From assembly GCA_035535995.1 (NCBI GenBank), contig DATLOZ010000010.1:62001-126000 (forward strand): a stretch of 64,000 nt of DNA, given 5' to 3'. The notes beneath the pieces were generated by a model. That model was not told the origin of the DNA. It did no database searches and saw nothing but the letters and a program-made list of their open reading frames with translations. Numbering within the stretch: position 1 is the stretch's first letter; each line of letters opens with the position of its first letter. Positions 23,632-31,984 of the stretch are shown piece after piece. Both the position numbers and the translations under genes were made by a program. This DNA comes from JANYCO01 sp035535995 (GTDB lineage: Bacteria > Bacteroidota > Bacteroidia > Cytophagales > Cytophagaceae).

Positions 23632-24494
23632 TTTTTATTTCTCACGTTGAAAAGCTTGATCAATTTTGGTATATAATCTTCACGCGTATCGACCCAAAGA
23701 TAATGTGCCCTGTATTTGCGACACAGTTGCTCCAGTGAATTCTGATTGTTGCGAAACACCTGGCTGATCGCCTGGCGGAAATTTCCGGAAGAAGAATTTA
23801 CCCAGATTGTTTTCTTTTGTTCTTTATCAAACAAAGGAATGATCCCCAATCCGGGAAAATTAATTTCCCGCAAGTCGGAAAGATGGATTACAACGAGGTC
23901 GTGTTTCTTGGCTAATGCCTTAAGATTATGTTCGTATCCTTCGTCGATAAAATCAGAGACAAGGATCACGATACTTTTTCTTTTCAGAAGCGTAAGCGTA
24001 AAGCTGAGCGCTTTGTTGAGATCAGTTTTGATCGACTTAGGAATGAGGTCAAACATTTTAAGGATCAAATTGTAACCGTGCTTGGGGCCCTTGTCAGGCT
24101 TTATATACAGCTCTTTCTGATCGCTGAAGCAGATCAATCCTACATGTCCGGATTCTTTGACAGCAGAGAGCGTAAGTACACCGCAGATCTCTTTTCCAAT
24201 GTCGATTTTTTTCTGGTTTATTTTTCCAATATCCTGCGAGGCGCTTACATCGAGGATAAAAAATACGAACTGTTCTTTTTCCTCGCGGAAATTTTTCACA
24301 AACGTTCCATGTCCTTTCGCACTTACGTTCCAGTCGATCGCTCGCACATCGTCTCCATATTGGTAATCGCGCACGTCGGAGAATTCCAGGCCGGAGCCTT
24401 TAAATACCGAATGAAAATCGCCTTGCATCCGGGTATTGATAGCTTTCCGGATCTGTACTTCGTATTTTCTTAATTTTTTAAGAATCTCATTCAT
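23628..24494 (-). CDS. DUF58 domain protein
   Basis: A 288-residue cytosolic protein of the DUF58 family (VWA-like fold). Signature DVRDYQYGDDVRAIDWNVSAKG at about residues 35-58, then VFFILDVSASQDIG (degenerate MIDAS DxSxS) and ILVSDFIDEGYE. DUF58 proteins pair with MoxR-type AAA+ ATPases and Bat proteins. Here it is first in a three-gene operon with the 299-residue protein and BatA, with overlapping reading frames. No moxR gene lies upstream in the window: the next gene is a divergent small secreted protein at 24713. Confidence 0.88.
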   Translation of the reverse strand: MNEILKKLRKYEVQIRKAINTRMQGDFHSVFKGSGLEFSDVRDYQYGDDVRAIDWNVSAKGHGTFVKNFREEKEQFVFFILDVSASQDIGKINQKKIDIGKEICGVLTLSAVKESGHVGLICFSDQKELYIKPDKGPKHGYNLILKMFDLIPKSIKTDLNKALSFTLTLLKRKSIVILVSDFIDEGYEHNLKALAKKHDLVVIHLSDLREINFPGLGIIPLFDKEQKKTIWVNSSSGNFRQAISQVFRNNQNSLEQLCRKYRAHYLWVDTREDYIPKLIKLFNVRNKK

Positions 24495-24712
24495 GGATAT
24501 TCAAAAATACTTTTTCAAAAGCAATTTTTTACTTTTTATTCCTTTGAAGTGTCGCTTTTACAATATTTTCAGGGAAATACAGCTTAAAGCTTAGCTTTTA
24601 TAGCTAGAAATTAGGGATTTATACTTTTTTCTTAAAATCACGAACTAAAATAGAAGTTCTTTCGTTAGACAATCACTAAATCAGTACCATCATTCACCTT
24701 AAAAAAGATCTC

Positions 24713-24928
24713 ATGAAAAAAGTAATATTTGTATTAGCGCTTTCCGGCCTTGTATCATTTAGTTCATACGCAGCCACTACAGTAGCAAGCAAAGCCAATA
24801 CTGAATTCAAAAAAGACGGCGATAAGAAGAAAAAGAAAGGCAGCAAGAAAGAATGCTGTTCTTCTTCCGATTCTAAATGCTGTGAGAAAAAAGACGACGC
24901 TAAAAAGACAAAAGAGCAACCTAAATAA
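24713..24928 (+). CDS. Small secreted Lys/Cys-rich protein
   Basis: A 71-residue protein, unrecognised. The signal peptide (MKKVIFVLALSGLVSFSSYA) is followed by about 50 residues that are almost entirely Lys, Asp, Glu, Ser and Cys. Two CC pairs are arranged as KECCSSSDSKCCEKK, suggesting metal binding or disulfides in the periplasm. The strongly basic tail could bind nucleic acid, LPS or peptidoglycan. It is followed by a good terminator (24948-24976), so it is a single-gene unit. The function is a guess from composition only. Confidence 0.7.
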   Translation: MKKVIFVLALSGLVSFSSYAATTVASKANTEFKKDGDKKKKKGSKKECCSSSDSKCCEKKDDAKKTKEQPK

Positions 24929-24947
24929 TCTCTTTGTGGAAAACTTG

Positions 24948-24976
24948 AAAAGGCCTTGTAAATTCGAGGCCTTTTT
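24948..24976 (+). terminator. Terminator of the Lys/Cys-rich gene
   Basis: Stem AAAAGGCCT/AGGCCTTTT with a 10-nt loop and a T run, 20 bp after the stop codon. Confidence 0.8.
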
Positions 24977-24996
24977 TATTTTTAAATTGCATATAG

Positions 24997-25085
24997 AAAT
25001 TATGAATGTTGAATGTTGAATTATAAGTTATTTAAATAGTAACAATTTTTCAATTCATAACTCATAATTCATAACTCAACATTTT
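24997..25085. repeat. ATGAATGTTGAG palindrome, copy 3
   Basis: AAATTATGAATGTTGAATGT with an inverted partner ending CATAACTCAACATTTT, directly before thyA. It leaves almost no room for a conventional promoter. Confidence 0.6.
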
Positions 25086-25090
25086 CTAAA

Positions 25091-25885
25091 ATGAAGCAAT
25101 ACCACGATCTCATGCAGCACATCCTGAATACAGGAAACAAAAAAGAAGACCGCACCGGCACTGGTACGATCAGCGTTTTCGGGTATCAGATGCGATTCAA
25201 CCTGCAGGAGGGTTTTCCTGTAGTCACTACCAAAAAGCTTCACCTGAAATCTATCATCCACGAATTGCTCTGGTTTCTTCAGGGCGATACCAATATCCGC
25301 TATCTCAAGGAAAACGGCGTTTCGATCTGGGATGAATGGGCCGATGACAAAGGCGAATTGGGGCCTGTATACGGCTACCAATGGCGCAGTTGGCCTACTC
25401 CGGATGGAAGACATATCGATCAGATCACTGATGTGATCAACCAGATCAAAAAAAATCCTGACTCACGAAGATTGATCGTAAGTGCCTGGAATGTGGCGGA
25501 CATTAATCAAATGAAACTTCCCCCTTGTCATGCGTTTTTCCAGTTTTACGTAGCCGATGGAAAACTTTCCTGCCAACTCTATCAACGAAGCGCCGATGTA
25601 TTCCTGGGAGTACCGTTCAACATTGCATCCTATGCCTTGCTCACCATGATGGTAGCGCAAGTATGCGACCTGAAGCCCGGAGATTTTGTACACACATTAG
25701 GCGACGCACATTTGTATTCCAATCATATCGAACAAGCCAAACTCCAACTTTCGCGCGATCTTAGACCACTGCCAACTATGTGGGTTAATCCGGAGGTGAA
25801 AGATATTTTTAGCTTCAAGTACGAAGATTTCCGCCTGGAAAATTATGACCCGCATCCGCACATCAAGGGAGCAGTAGCTATCTAG
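25091..25885 (+). CDS. thyA: Thymidylate synthase
   Basis: A 264-residue ThyA, the same length as the E. coli enzyme; methylates dUMP to dTMP using methylene-tetrahydrofolate. Catalytic Cys146 sits in LPPCHAFFQFYV, with the phosphate-binding RRLIVSAWN, QRSADVFLGVPFNIASYALL and the folate-binding HLYSNHIEQ. The C-terminus ends HIKGAVAI as expected. No folA (dihydrofolate reductase) follows; the next gene is glgB after 247 bp. The start ATG is only a few bases after a palindromic repeat. Confidence 0.97.
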   Translation: MKQYHDLMQHILNTGNKKEDRTGTGTISVFGYQMRFNLQEGFPVVTTKKLHLKSIIHELLWFLQGDTNIRYLKENGVSIWDEWADDKGELGPVYGYQWRSWPTPDGRHIDQITDVINQIKKNPDSRRLIVSAWNVADINQMKLPPCHAFFQFYVADGKLSCQLYQRSADVFLGVPFNIASYALLTMMVAQVCDLKPGDFVHTLGDAHLYSNHIEQAKLQLSRDLRPLPTMWVNPEVKDIFSFKYEDFRLENYDPHPHIKGAVAI

Positions 25886-25978
25886 TGATCGTATTCTAAT
25901 AATAATCTAATTTGATTATTTTATTCGTAGCGTCTTTGCGAGAAATTTCACTCAAAGTCGCTACGTTTTCTTTCCCTG

Positions 25979-26005
25979 AAATCCGACATCGGGTATCGGG
26001 CATCC
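25979..26005. repeat. Diverged GGATACC/GGTATC repeat, copy 2
   Basis: ATCCGACATCGGGTATCGGG and CATCC resemble one arm of the GGATGCCGGATACCAGATGCC family, between thyA and glgB. Confidence 0.35.
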
Positions 26006-26132
26006 ATTTTTTACCCCCATTCTTTTCTAGTTTAAATTTTTAGAACTATATTAAAACGATTTTTGAAGGGTAAAATAATAGAGTTGACAATAGGTGTTCA
26101 ACTTTTTGTAATCTTATAAACTATAAAATTAA

Positions 26133-28145
26133 GTGAGCGAGAACAGCAGAAAAATTGCTTTGATTGAGGATGATCCTTGGCTAGAGCCTTATTATCAAGA
26201 CGTTGCGGAAAGGATCAGTCGTTTTGAAAAAGCCCTGAATATCATCACGATCCATAGCGATAGTATTATGGATTTTGCTTCCGCTTACCAGTATTATGGT
26301 ATTCATTTTGACGATGTAACCAACGGTTGGTGGTACCGCGAGTGGGCTCCGAATGCTTCACAACTTTCTCTCGTAGGTGATTTCAATAACTGGGATCGCG
26401 AGGCGAATATCATGACCAAAAAGAACAACGGCGATTGGGAAATTTTTCTTCCTTATGAAACTTATAAAAACAGCTTTACACACAAAAGCCTGATCAAAGT
26501 ACACGTGGTTTCCGATTTCGGCGCGCTCGACAGAATTCCTCCTTACATCACTAGAGTGGTACAAGACCCCGTGACACACGATTTCAGCGGGCAACTTTGG
26601 TTTCCCGAAGAAGAATATAAATGGCAACATTCCTATGATGTAAATACACTCAAAGATCTTGTCATCTATGAAACACACGTGGGAATTGCGCAGGAGACAG
26701 AAGGCGTAGGCACCTACCGCGAATTTGCCGATAATATTTTACCTCGCATCAAATCATTGGGCTATACAGCTTTGCAGATGATGGCGATCATGGAGCATCC
26801 TTACTATGGCTCTTTTGGTTACCATGTTTCCAATTTCTTTGCTGCCTCTTCCCGCTTCGGTACACCTGAAGATCTGAAATACCTGATCGACAAAGCACAC
26901 AGCATGGGCCTTGCAGTGATCATGGATATTGTGCATTCCCATGCAGTGAAAAATATTTCCGAAGGCCTCAATCATTTTGACGGCACCGATTTTCAATATT
27001 TCCACGGCGGTAGCCGCGGCAACCACGAAGGCTGGGATTCTAAATTATTTGATTACGGCAAATGGGAAGTAAAAAGATTCCTGCTTTCCAATGTGCGCTA
27101 CTGGTTGGAAGAATTCCATTTTGATGGATTCCGTTTCGACGGTGTCACTTCTATGCTTTACTACCACAGAGGTATGACCTCTTTCGATCACTACGATAAA
27201 TATTTTAAAAATGATGTGGATTGGGACGCGGTGATCTATCTCCAGCTTGCCAATTACCTTACTCAACTTATAAAACCAGGAGCGATCTCCATTGCCGAAG
27301 ATGTGAGCGGAATGCCGGGACTGACAAGGTCTATACAAGACGGCGGGGTAGGATTTGACTACCGCTTGGGTATGGGAATTCCTGATTATTGGATCAAATT
27401 ACTAAAAGAGAAATCCGACGAAGACTGGGAGATCCATGAAATGTGGCATGTACTCACCAATCGCCGTTATAAAGAAAAAACAATTGCCTACGCCGAGTCG
27501 CACGACCAAGCGTTGGTGGGTGATAAGACACTTGCCTTCTGGCTCATGGACAAAGAGATGTATTTTCACATGATGAAAAACGATTCCAACTTTGTCATCG
27601 ACCGTGGAATTGCACTTCATAAGATGATCCGTTTCTTTACTATTTCATTGGGAGGAGAAGCTTATCTGAATTTTATGGGCAATGAATTTGGACATCCCGA
27701 ATGGCTTGACTTCCCTCGTGAAGGAAACGGCTGGAGCTACAAATATGCCCGCCGCCAGTGGTCGCTTGTAGACAATAAGGACTTGAAGTACGAATACATG
27801 AATAACTTCGACCGCGCCATGATCAAGCTGATGAAGGATTATAAAATGTTTTCATCAGAACCTGCGCAGCAGTTGAATATGGATGATTCGAACAAGGTTA
27901 TTATTTTCGAACGCAACAATGTTATATTCGCTTTCAACTTTAGCGTGAGCAATTCGATCTTCGGATACAAATTCCGTGTACCGAAAAGAGGAAAATACAA
28001 AGTACTGCTCAACTCTGATGATAAGGATTTCGGAGGCTTCGGCCGCGTTGACAATGGAGTGATCCACGAAACGGATGAATTTCGTTACTTGAGCATTTAC
28101 CTTACTAACCGTACGGTAATGGTGTTGACGAAAGTAGAGGATTAA
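26133..28145 (+). CDS. glgB: 1,4-alpha-glucan branching enzyme, eukaryote-type
   Basis: A 670-residue glycogen branching enzyme that forms alpha-1,6 branches. CBM48 domain at about 60-150 (WAPNASQLSLVGDFNNWDRE), GH13 catalytic domain with nucleophile Asp in FDGFRFDGVTSM, acid Glu in ISIAEDVSGMPGL, and AESHDQALVGDKTLAFWLMD, then an all-beta C-terminal domain. VSGMPGL, DYRLGMGIPDYWIKLLK and the overall length place it with the GH13_8 branch shared by eukaryotes and some bacteria, not the common bacterial GH13_9. The start codon is GTG at 26133. No other glycogen genes are adjacent; a terminator follows at 28177-28229. Confidence 0.95.
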   Translation: MSENSRKIALIEDDPWLEPYYQDVAERISRFEKALNIITIHSDSIMDFASAYQYYGIHFDDVTNGWWYREWAPNASQLSLVGDFNNWDREANIMTKKNNGDWEIFLPYETYKNSFTHKSLIKVHVVSDFGALDRIPPYITRVVQDPVTHDFSGQLWFPEEEYKWQHSYDVNTLKDLVIYETHVGIAQETEGVGTYREFADNILPRIKSLGYTALQMMAIMEHPYYGSFGYHVSNFFAASSRFGTPEDLKYLIDKAHSMGLAVIMDIVHSHAVKNISEGLNHFDGTDFQYFHGGSRGNHEGWDSKLFDYGKWEVKRFLLSNVRYWLEEFHFDGFRFDGVTSMLYYHRGMTSFDHYDKYFKNDVDWDAVIYLQLANYLTQLIKPGAISIAEDVSGMPGLTRSIQDGGVGFDYRLGMGIPDYWIKLLKEKSDEDWEIHEMWHVLTNRRYKEKTIAYAESHDQALVGDKTLAFWLMDKEMYFHMMKNDSNFVIDRGIALHKMIRFFTISLGGEAYLNFMGNEFGHPEWLDFPREGNGWSYKYARRQWSLVDNKDLKYEYMNNFDRAMIKLMKDYKMFSSEPAQQLNMDDSNKVIIFERNNVIFAFNFSVSNSIFGYKFRVPKRGKYKVLLNSDDKDFGGFGRVDNGVIHETDEFRYLSIYLTNRTVMVLTKVED

Positions 28146-28176
28146 AAATACTTGCTTGTATCGAATGTAATCAAAC

Positions 28177-28229
28177 ATTCCAAAAAACAAATTCTGATAA
28201 GGCATTCTTTGGAATTTGTTTTTTGGAAT
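28177..28229. terminator. Hairpin between convergent glgB and chitinase genes
   Basis: The 18-bp perfect stem ATTCCAAAAAACAAATTC (28177-28194) pairs with 28212-28229, with AT-rich tails on both sides. Confidence 0.75.
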
Positions 28230-28230
28230 T

Positions 28231-29970
28231 TTATTTTTTAACGATCTTATACCTTTTTATCTGATCTCCTGATTGATATTCGAGGATATAAAAACCTGTC
28301 GCGCATTCCTCTCCTATTCTATATTCCTGGTTTGTATGAATATTTTTAGTGATGATCAATTTTCCGGATTGATCTATAATATTGATCGTTCCTTCTTCAT
28401 CACCGCTGCCATAAGCCGATACGATCAATACATCCTCAAATGGATTATTCTTCAACGATAATCCTCCTTCAACTGCCAACGCTTCTACAGTAACAACAGC
28501 GCTATAATGCACCGAGCCATCGAAATCATATTGAGCCAGTCTGTAATAGGATTTGTCTAATTTATTATTGAGGTCTGTGAAATCATATTTTTTTCCTGTC
28601 ACGCTTGTTCCCAGACCTTCTACGCGCATCAGAGCTTCAAAATGCTTGCCATCGGAAGAGCGTTCTACCAGGTAGTAATTATTGTTTATTTCGCTAACAG
28701 TTTCCCAGCTCACTAAAATATTTTCATTATTCCTATTGGCATTAAAGCTTTTTAAGGTCACAGGTGCGGAAGCCGGGAAAGCACAAGAGTAGGCAGTAGC
28801 AAATGCCCAGGAAGGAGAAGAATCTATTTTATCTTCGTTAATATCCCAGGTCATTAACCCTCCTAAATTAGGATAGGAAGTTGTCATCGTATAACTCCAA
28901 CCGGCAGGTTTTGCAATCAGACCTTTAAAATATTTAACCGCAAGGCATATATCTGTATAATTTAAAAAACCACTACCTGCGGTATTAGTACTTGCATTAG
29001 CAGGAAGTCCAAATCCGATCTTATTTGCTGGAATACCGGTGAAAGTTCCTTTTCCGGAGTTCAGCGTGAACCCTGTTACAACTGTCTCATTCTGGGATGT
29101 GGCAAAATCACCAGTAGCTGAATTATAAACTGCTCCATCACGGCCATACATTGAACCGGTGTTATAGAGTTGCATATTCAACATATCCAATTCATTTCTC
29201 AAGCCATCAAGTATAGGAAGAAATTTTCCTCCGTTTGGCTGGCTTGAAAAAGAAATGCCTCCGTTTACATAAAGAACTTCAGGTGCCATAGTCAGTAGCA
29301 TTTTCTTTCCGGCGTTTGTTTGATAATTAGCCATAATGCTTTTTACTGCATTCACCATATTTGTTTGCGCAGCTGCCGGCGACGACATTGTCCAAGTATT
29401 AGGAATAGAAGTCATCGAAGTAGTTTCAAGGTCCAGATCCATTCCGTCAAACTTATAGCTATACGCAGCAAAAATAGCGTTCATAGAAGTTATAAACGTA
29501 TTCATATCCGTAGTATTCGCAAGGAAAATAGGATCATTGGCCCCCCCTATACTCAGTATTACTTTTTTTCCTGCTGCATGCAATGCGTCAATATCAGCAA
29601 TGAAAGCGGCATTGGAAGTATAAGCAGAAGATGGATAGGAATAAATCATATCACAAGTACAGGTACTGGTATAAGTTGGTGGTTTTTTAGGTACTGCAAA
29701 GGATACAACAATGACGTTATAGTTGGCATGAGCCTGACTCATTTTCAGAGTACCCCAACTTTCATAATAACCTACCAGCGCGGGTGCAGGAAGTTGTGCA
29801 TAGGAAAATCTGCCGGAGCATATAATTCCCGAACAAACAATAACGATCCTTATATACTTTGCAGCAATAGACAGATCAATATTCTTAATACTGAAAAAAA
29901 GCGATTTTAAGTTTAAAATATAACTTCTTTTGAGCATACCGGTTTTTTCTTTTTCATTTAATTGTTTCAA
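28231..29970 (-). CDS. GH18 chitinase with T9SS sorting domain
   Basis: A secreted chitinase of up to 579 residues. N-terminal hydrophobic segment at about 41-58 ending FSYAQ; Met12 is an alternative start giving a shorter leader. The GH18 barrel covers about 64-400: KKVILSIGG at about 136-143 and the catalytic DGMDLDLE at 175-182 with acid Glu182, plus WDINEDK near the barrel end. A fibronectin-like domain follows (VTLKSFNANRNNENILVSWE), then a C-terminal type A sorting domain (LSLKNNPFEDVLIVSAYG ... GFYILEYQSGDQIKRYKIVKK), marking export by the type IX system. It hydrolyses chitin outside the cell or on its surface. The 239-bp upstream gap is very AT-rich with no clear box. Confidence 0.9.
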   Translation of the reverse strand: MKQLNEKEKTGMLKRSYILNLKSLFFSIKNIDLSIAAKYIRIVIVCSGIICSGRFSYAQLPAPALVGYYESWGTLKMSQAHANYNVIVVSFAVPKKPPTYTSTCTCDMIYSYPSSAYTSNAAFIADIDALHAAGKKVILSIGGANDPIFLANTTDMNTFITSMNAIFAAYSYKFDGMDLDLETTSMTSIPNTWTMSSPAAAQTNMVNAVKSIMANYQTNAGKKMLLTMAPEVLYVNGGISFSSQPNGGKFLPILDGLRNELDMLNMQLYNTGSMYGRDGAVYNSATGDFATSQNETVVTGFTLNSGKGTFTGIPANKIGFGLPANASTNTAGSGFLNYTDICLAVKYFKGLIAKPAGWSYTMTTSYPNLGGLMTWDINEDKIDSSPSWAFATAYSCAFPASAPVTLKSFNANRNNENILVSWETVSEINNNYYLVERSSDGKHFEALMRVEGLGTSVTGKKYDFTDLNNKLDKSYYRLAQYDFDGSVHYSAVVTVEALAVEGGLSLKNNPFEDVLIVSAYGSGDEEGTINIIDQSGKLIITKNIHTNQEYRIGEECATGFYILEYQSGDQIKRYKIVKK

Positions 29971-30209
29971 CAGATAGTATACACATCACGTTAAATTTTT
30001 TTCTATATTTTCATGAAATAATCTTATTTGGACAAATTTTAACGTGTCAAAAATAGGCTTTTTATAACACTTTAAAAATTTAAAAATATCTCAATATCAA
30101 TATATTAAGGCAACAATAAAATAAAAAAATCCCTTTAAATAATGGAGTATGGAATTATTTTCAGCTTACTTCAAAAAACAGTCTAATTGTACATTTTTCA
30201 ATAAGGAGA

Positions 30210-31280
30210 TTAAAACAAGCTCATTTGTCCATTGCTAGGACGTCTAAAGATGGTTAGATCATATTCTGGCAATTCACGATCTCCCATATATTTATGTCTC
30301 GCAATCCTAAATAGATTATTGATCGCTTCGGCTGTTTTTCCTTCGCCACGCATCCTTGTACCAAAGCGGCTGTCGTTGAGTTGGCCTCCGTGACAATCTG
30401 CGATCTGGTGCAATACTTTTTCGGCGCTTTCAGGAAAAGCTTTGTGTACCCAATCACTAAATACTTCGCCGATCGAACCGTTTAGCCTTACAATGGTATA
30501 ATGCGCCGACAAGGCTCCACGATCGGCCACAGCCTTGATCACCTGCGGGATCTCATGATCTGTAAGACCTGGAATGATAGGCGCTACCATTACATTAACC
30601 GGGATATTATTTTTAGAAAGCTCTTCAATTGTTTTCAACCTTTGCGGCATTGAGGCTGTACGCGGCTCTAATTTTAAGCGGATCTCTTCGCGCATTGAGT
30701 TCATTGATACGCTCACATGTAGCAACCGCAAGGCTGCCATTTCTTTTAAAATATCCAGATCTCTTAAGATCAAACTATTTTTAGTGATCATGCTCACCGG
30801 GTTTTTGTATCGCAGGCAAACTTCCAGCATTTGTCGGGTAAGCTGAAATTTTCGTTCCGCAGGTTGGTAACAATCAGTGTTGCCGGAAAACATAATTGGA
30901 TGAGGCGTCCAGTTCTTATTGTCAAAAGCTTTCGCCAATAACTGGGCTGCATTTTTTTTCACAATGATCTTGCTTTCGAAATCAATCCCTGCGCTGTAGC
31001 CCCAGTATTGATGGGAGTTGCGGGCATAACAGTAAATACAGCCATGTTCGCACCCCTGGTAAGGATTCATAGAAAAACCCATTCCGAGATCCGGACTGTC
31101 TACTTTGTTTATGATCTTTTTAGAATTCTCTGTAAAAAATTCTGTCTTCACCGGCCCTTCCATAAAAGGCTCATCGAGTCCTTCGATATGTTCGGTGACG
31201 TAACTATTCTTAAAAAAAGGGTTATTAGAATTCTTCTGTGCGCCTCTACCTTTCTGGAAATTAGTATTTTCTGTTGCCAT
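30210..31280 (-). CDS. PA0069-family radical SAM protein
   Basis: A 356-residue radical SAM enzyme with the 4Fe-4S motif Cys77-x3-Cys81-x2-Cys84 (GCEHGCIYCYAR). Downstream are TDCYQPAERKFQLTRQMLEVC, VSMITKNSLILRDLDIL and ARTVRLNG-type strands (HYTIVRLNGSIGEVF). The family (PA0069/Rv2578c, relatives of spore photoproduct lyase) is widespread; its substrate is not established. The C-terminus ends RRPSNGQMSLF. It follows the DnaJ-like gene after 82 bp, so co-transcription is possible but not required. Confidence 0.9.
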   Translation of the reverse strand: MATENTNFQKGRGAQKNSNNPFFKNSYVTEHIEGLDEPFMEGPVKTEFFTENSKKIINKVDSPDLGMGFSMNPYQGCEHGCIYCYARNSHQYWGYSAGIDFESKIIVKKNAAQLLAKAFDNKNWTPHPIMFSGNTDCYQPAERKFQLTRQMLEVCLRYKNPVSMITKNSLILRDLDILKEMAALRLLHVSVSMNSMREEIRLKLEPRTASMPQRLKTIEELSKNNIPVNVMVAPIIPGLTDHEIPQVIKAVADRGALSAHYTIVRLNGSIGEVFSDWVHKAFPESAEKVLHQIADCHGGQLNDSRFGTRMRGEGKTAEAINNLFRIARHKYMGDRELPEYDLTIFRRPSNGQMSLF

Positions 31281-31362
31281 AGAAACAAATATACTAATTT
31301 ATTTAGTAAAAAGATAATATTATTAGTATAATAATTTCTAACCTTATCTATTAGATTAAAGG

Positions 31363-31899
31363 TCAGACAAACAAGGCCCGGTACTTCCGATATTCATCCA
31401 ATGTGACCTTGAGTACATAAGCGGCAACGCAAATAAAAGGAAGCAAAAAGAAAAACATAAATACATGATACCTGAATATCACTACAGCGCAAGCCACCAG
31501 TACGATCAGACAGAGGCTGACCAAAGTGATCGTACTGACATAAAGCGCGATCATATAGGGATAATAAAGTTTTGATTCTTTGAGTTGCTTTTTCTTGCGG
31601 AGAAATTCCATATGCTTTCTCCGGGCTTCTTCTTGCTGTCTTGCATGTTGTTGCTGCACCCAGTCTGCATATCGTTTAAAAGGATCTTCCGCTGTTTTTG
31701 ATTTCTGATCGTAGATAATTCTTTGCCTGCGATCCATCAATACTTCGTAGGCTTTGTTGATCAAAATAAAACGCACGTGCGCATCGGGCGCTTTGTTGAT
31801 GTCAGGATGGAATTGTTTGGCCAGCATCCGGTAAGCCTTACGGATATCGTCTTCCGAAGCATTTTCTGGCAACCCCAATATTGAATAATAATTTTCCAT
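31363..31899 (-). CDS. Membrane-anchored J-domain protein
   Basis: A 178-residue protein with a full N-terminal J domain (residues 1-60, HPD at 31-33 in KQFHPDINK), which would stimulate an Hsp70 (DnaK) ATPase. A highly charged, Gln/Arg-rich helix follows at about 78-108 (WVQQQHARQQEEARRK). Two membrane helices at about 118-140 and 146-168 anchor it, leaving a short tail. It lacks the Gly/Phe and zinc-finger regions of DnaJ. It would recruit chaperone to the inner membrane; the client is unknown. Confidence 0.85.
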   Translation of the reverse strand: MENYYSILGLPENASEDDIRKAYRMLAKQFHPDINKAPDAHVRFILINKAYEVLMDRRQRIIYDQKSKTAEDPFKRYADWVQQQHARQQEEARRKHMEFLRKKKQLKESKLYYPYMIALYVSTITLVSLCLIVLVACAVVIFRYHVFMFFFLLPFICVAAYVLKVTLDEYRKYRALFV

Positions 31900-31941
31900 C
31901 CACTAAAAAATCATACAACGAATATACGAAGAAGTAAGTTT

Positions 31942-31982
31942 GAAATTATGAATTGGTTTTTAATTTCGAATTCATAATTCAT
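31942..31982. repeat. ATGAATT palindrome, copy 4 (short)
   Basis: GAAATTATGAATT pairs with AATTCATAATTC across a short AT loop, between the helix-hairpin-helix and J-domain genes. It is a truncated member of the palindrome family. Confidence 0.5.
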
Positions 31983-31984
31983 AC

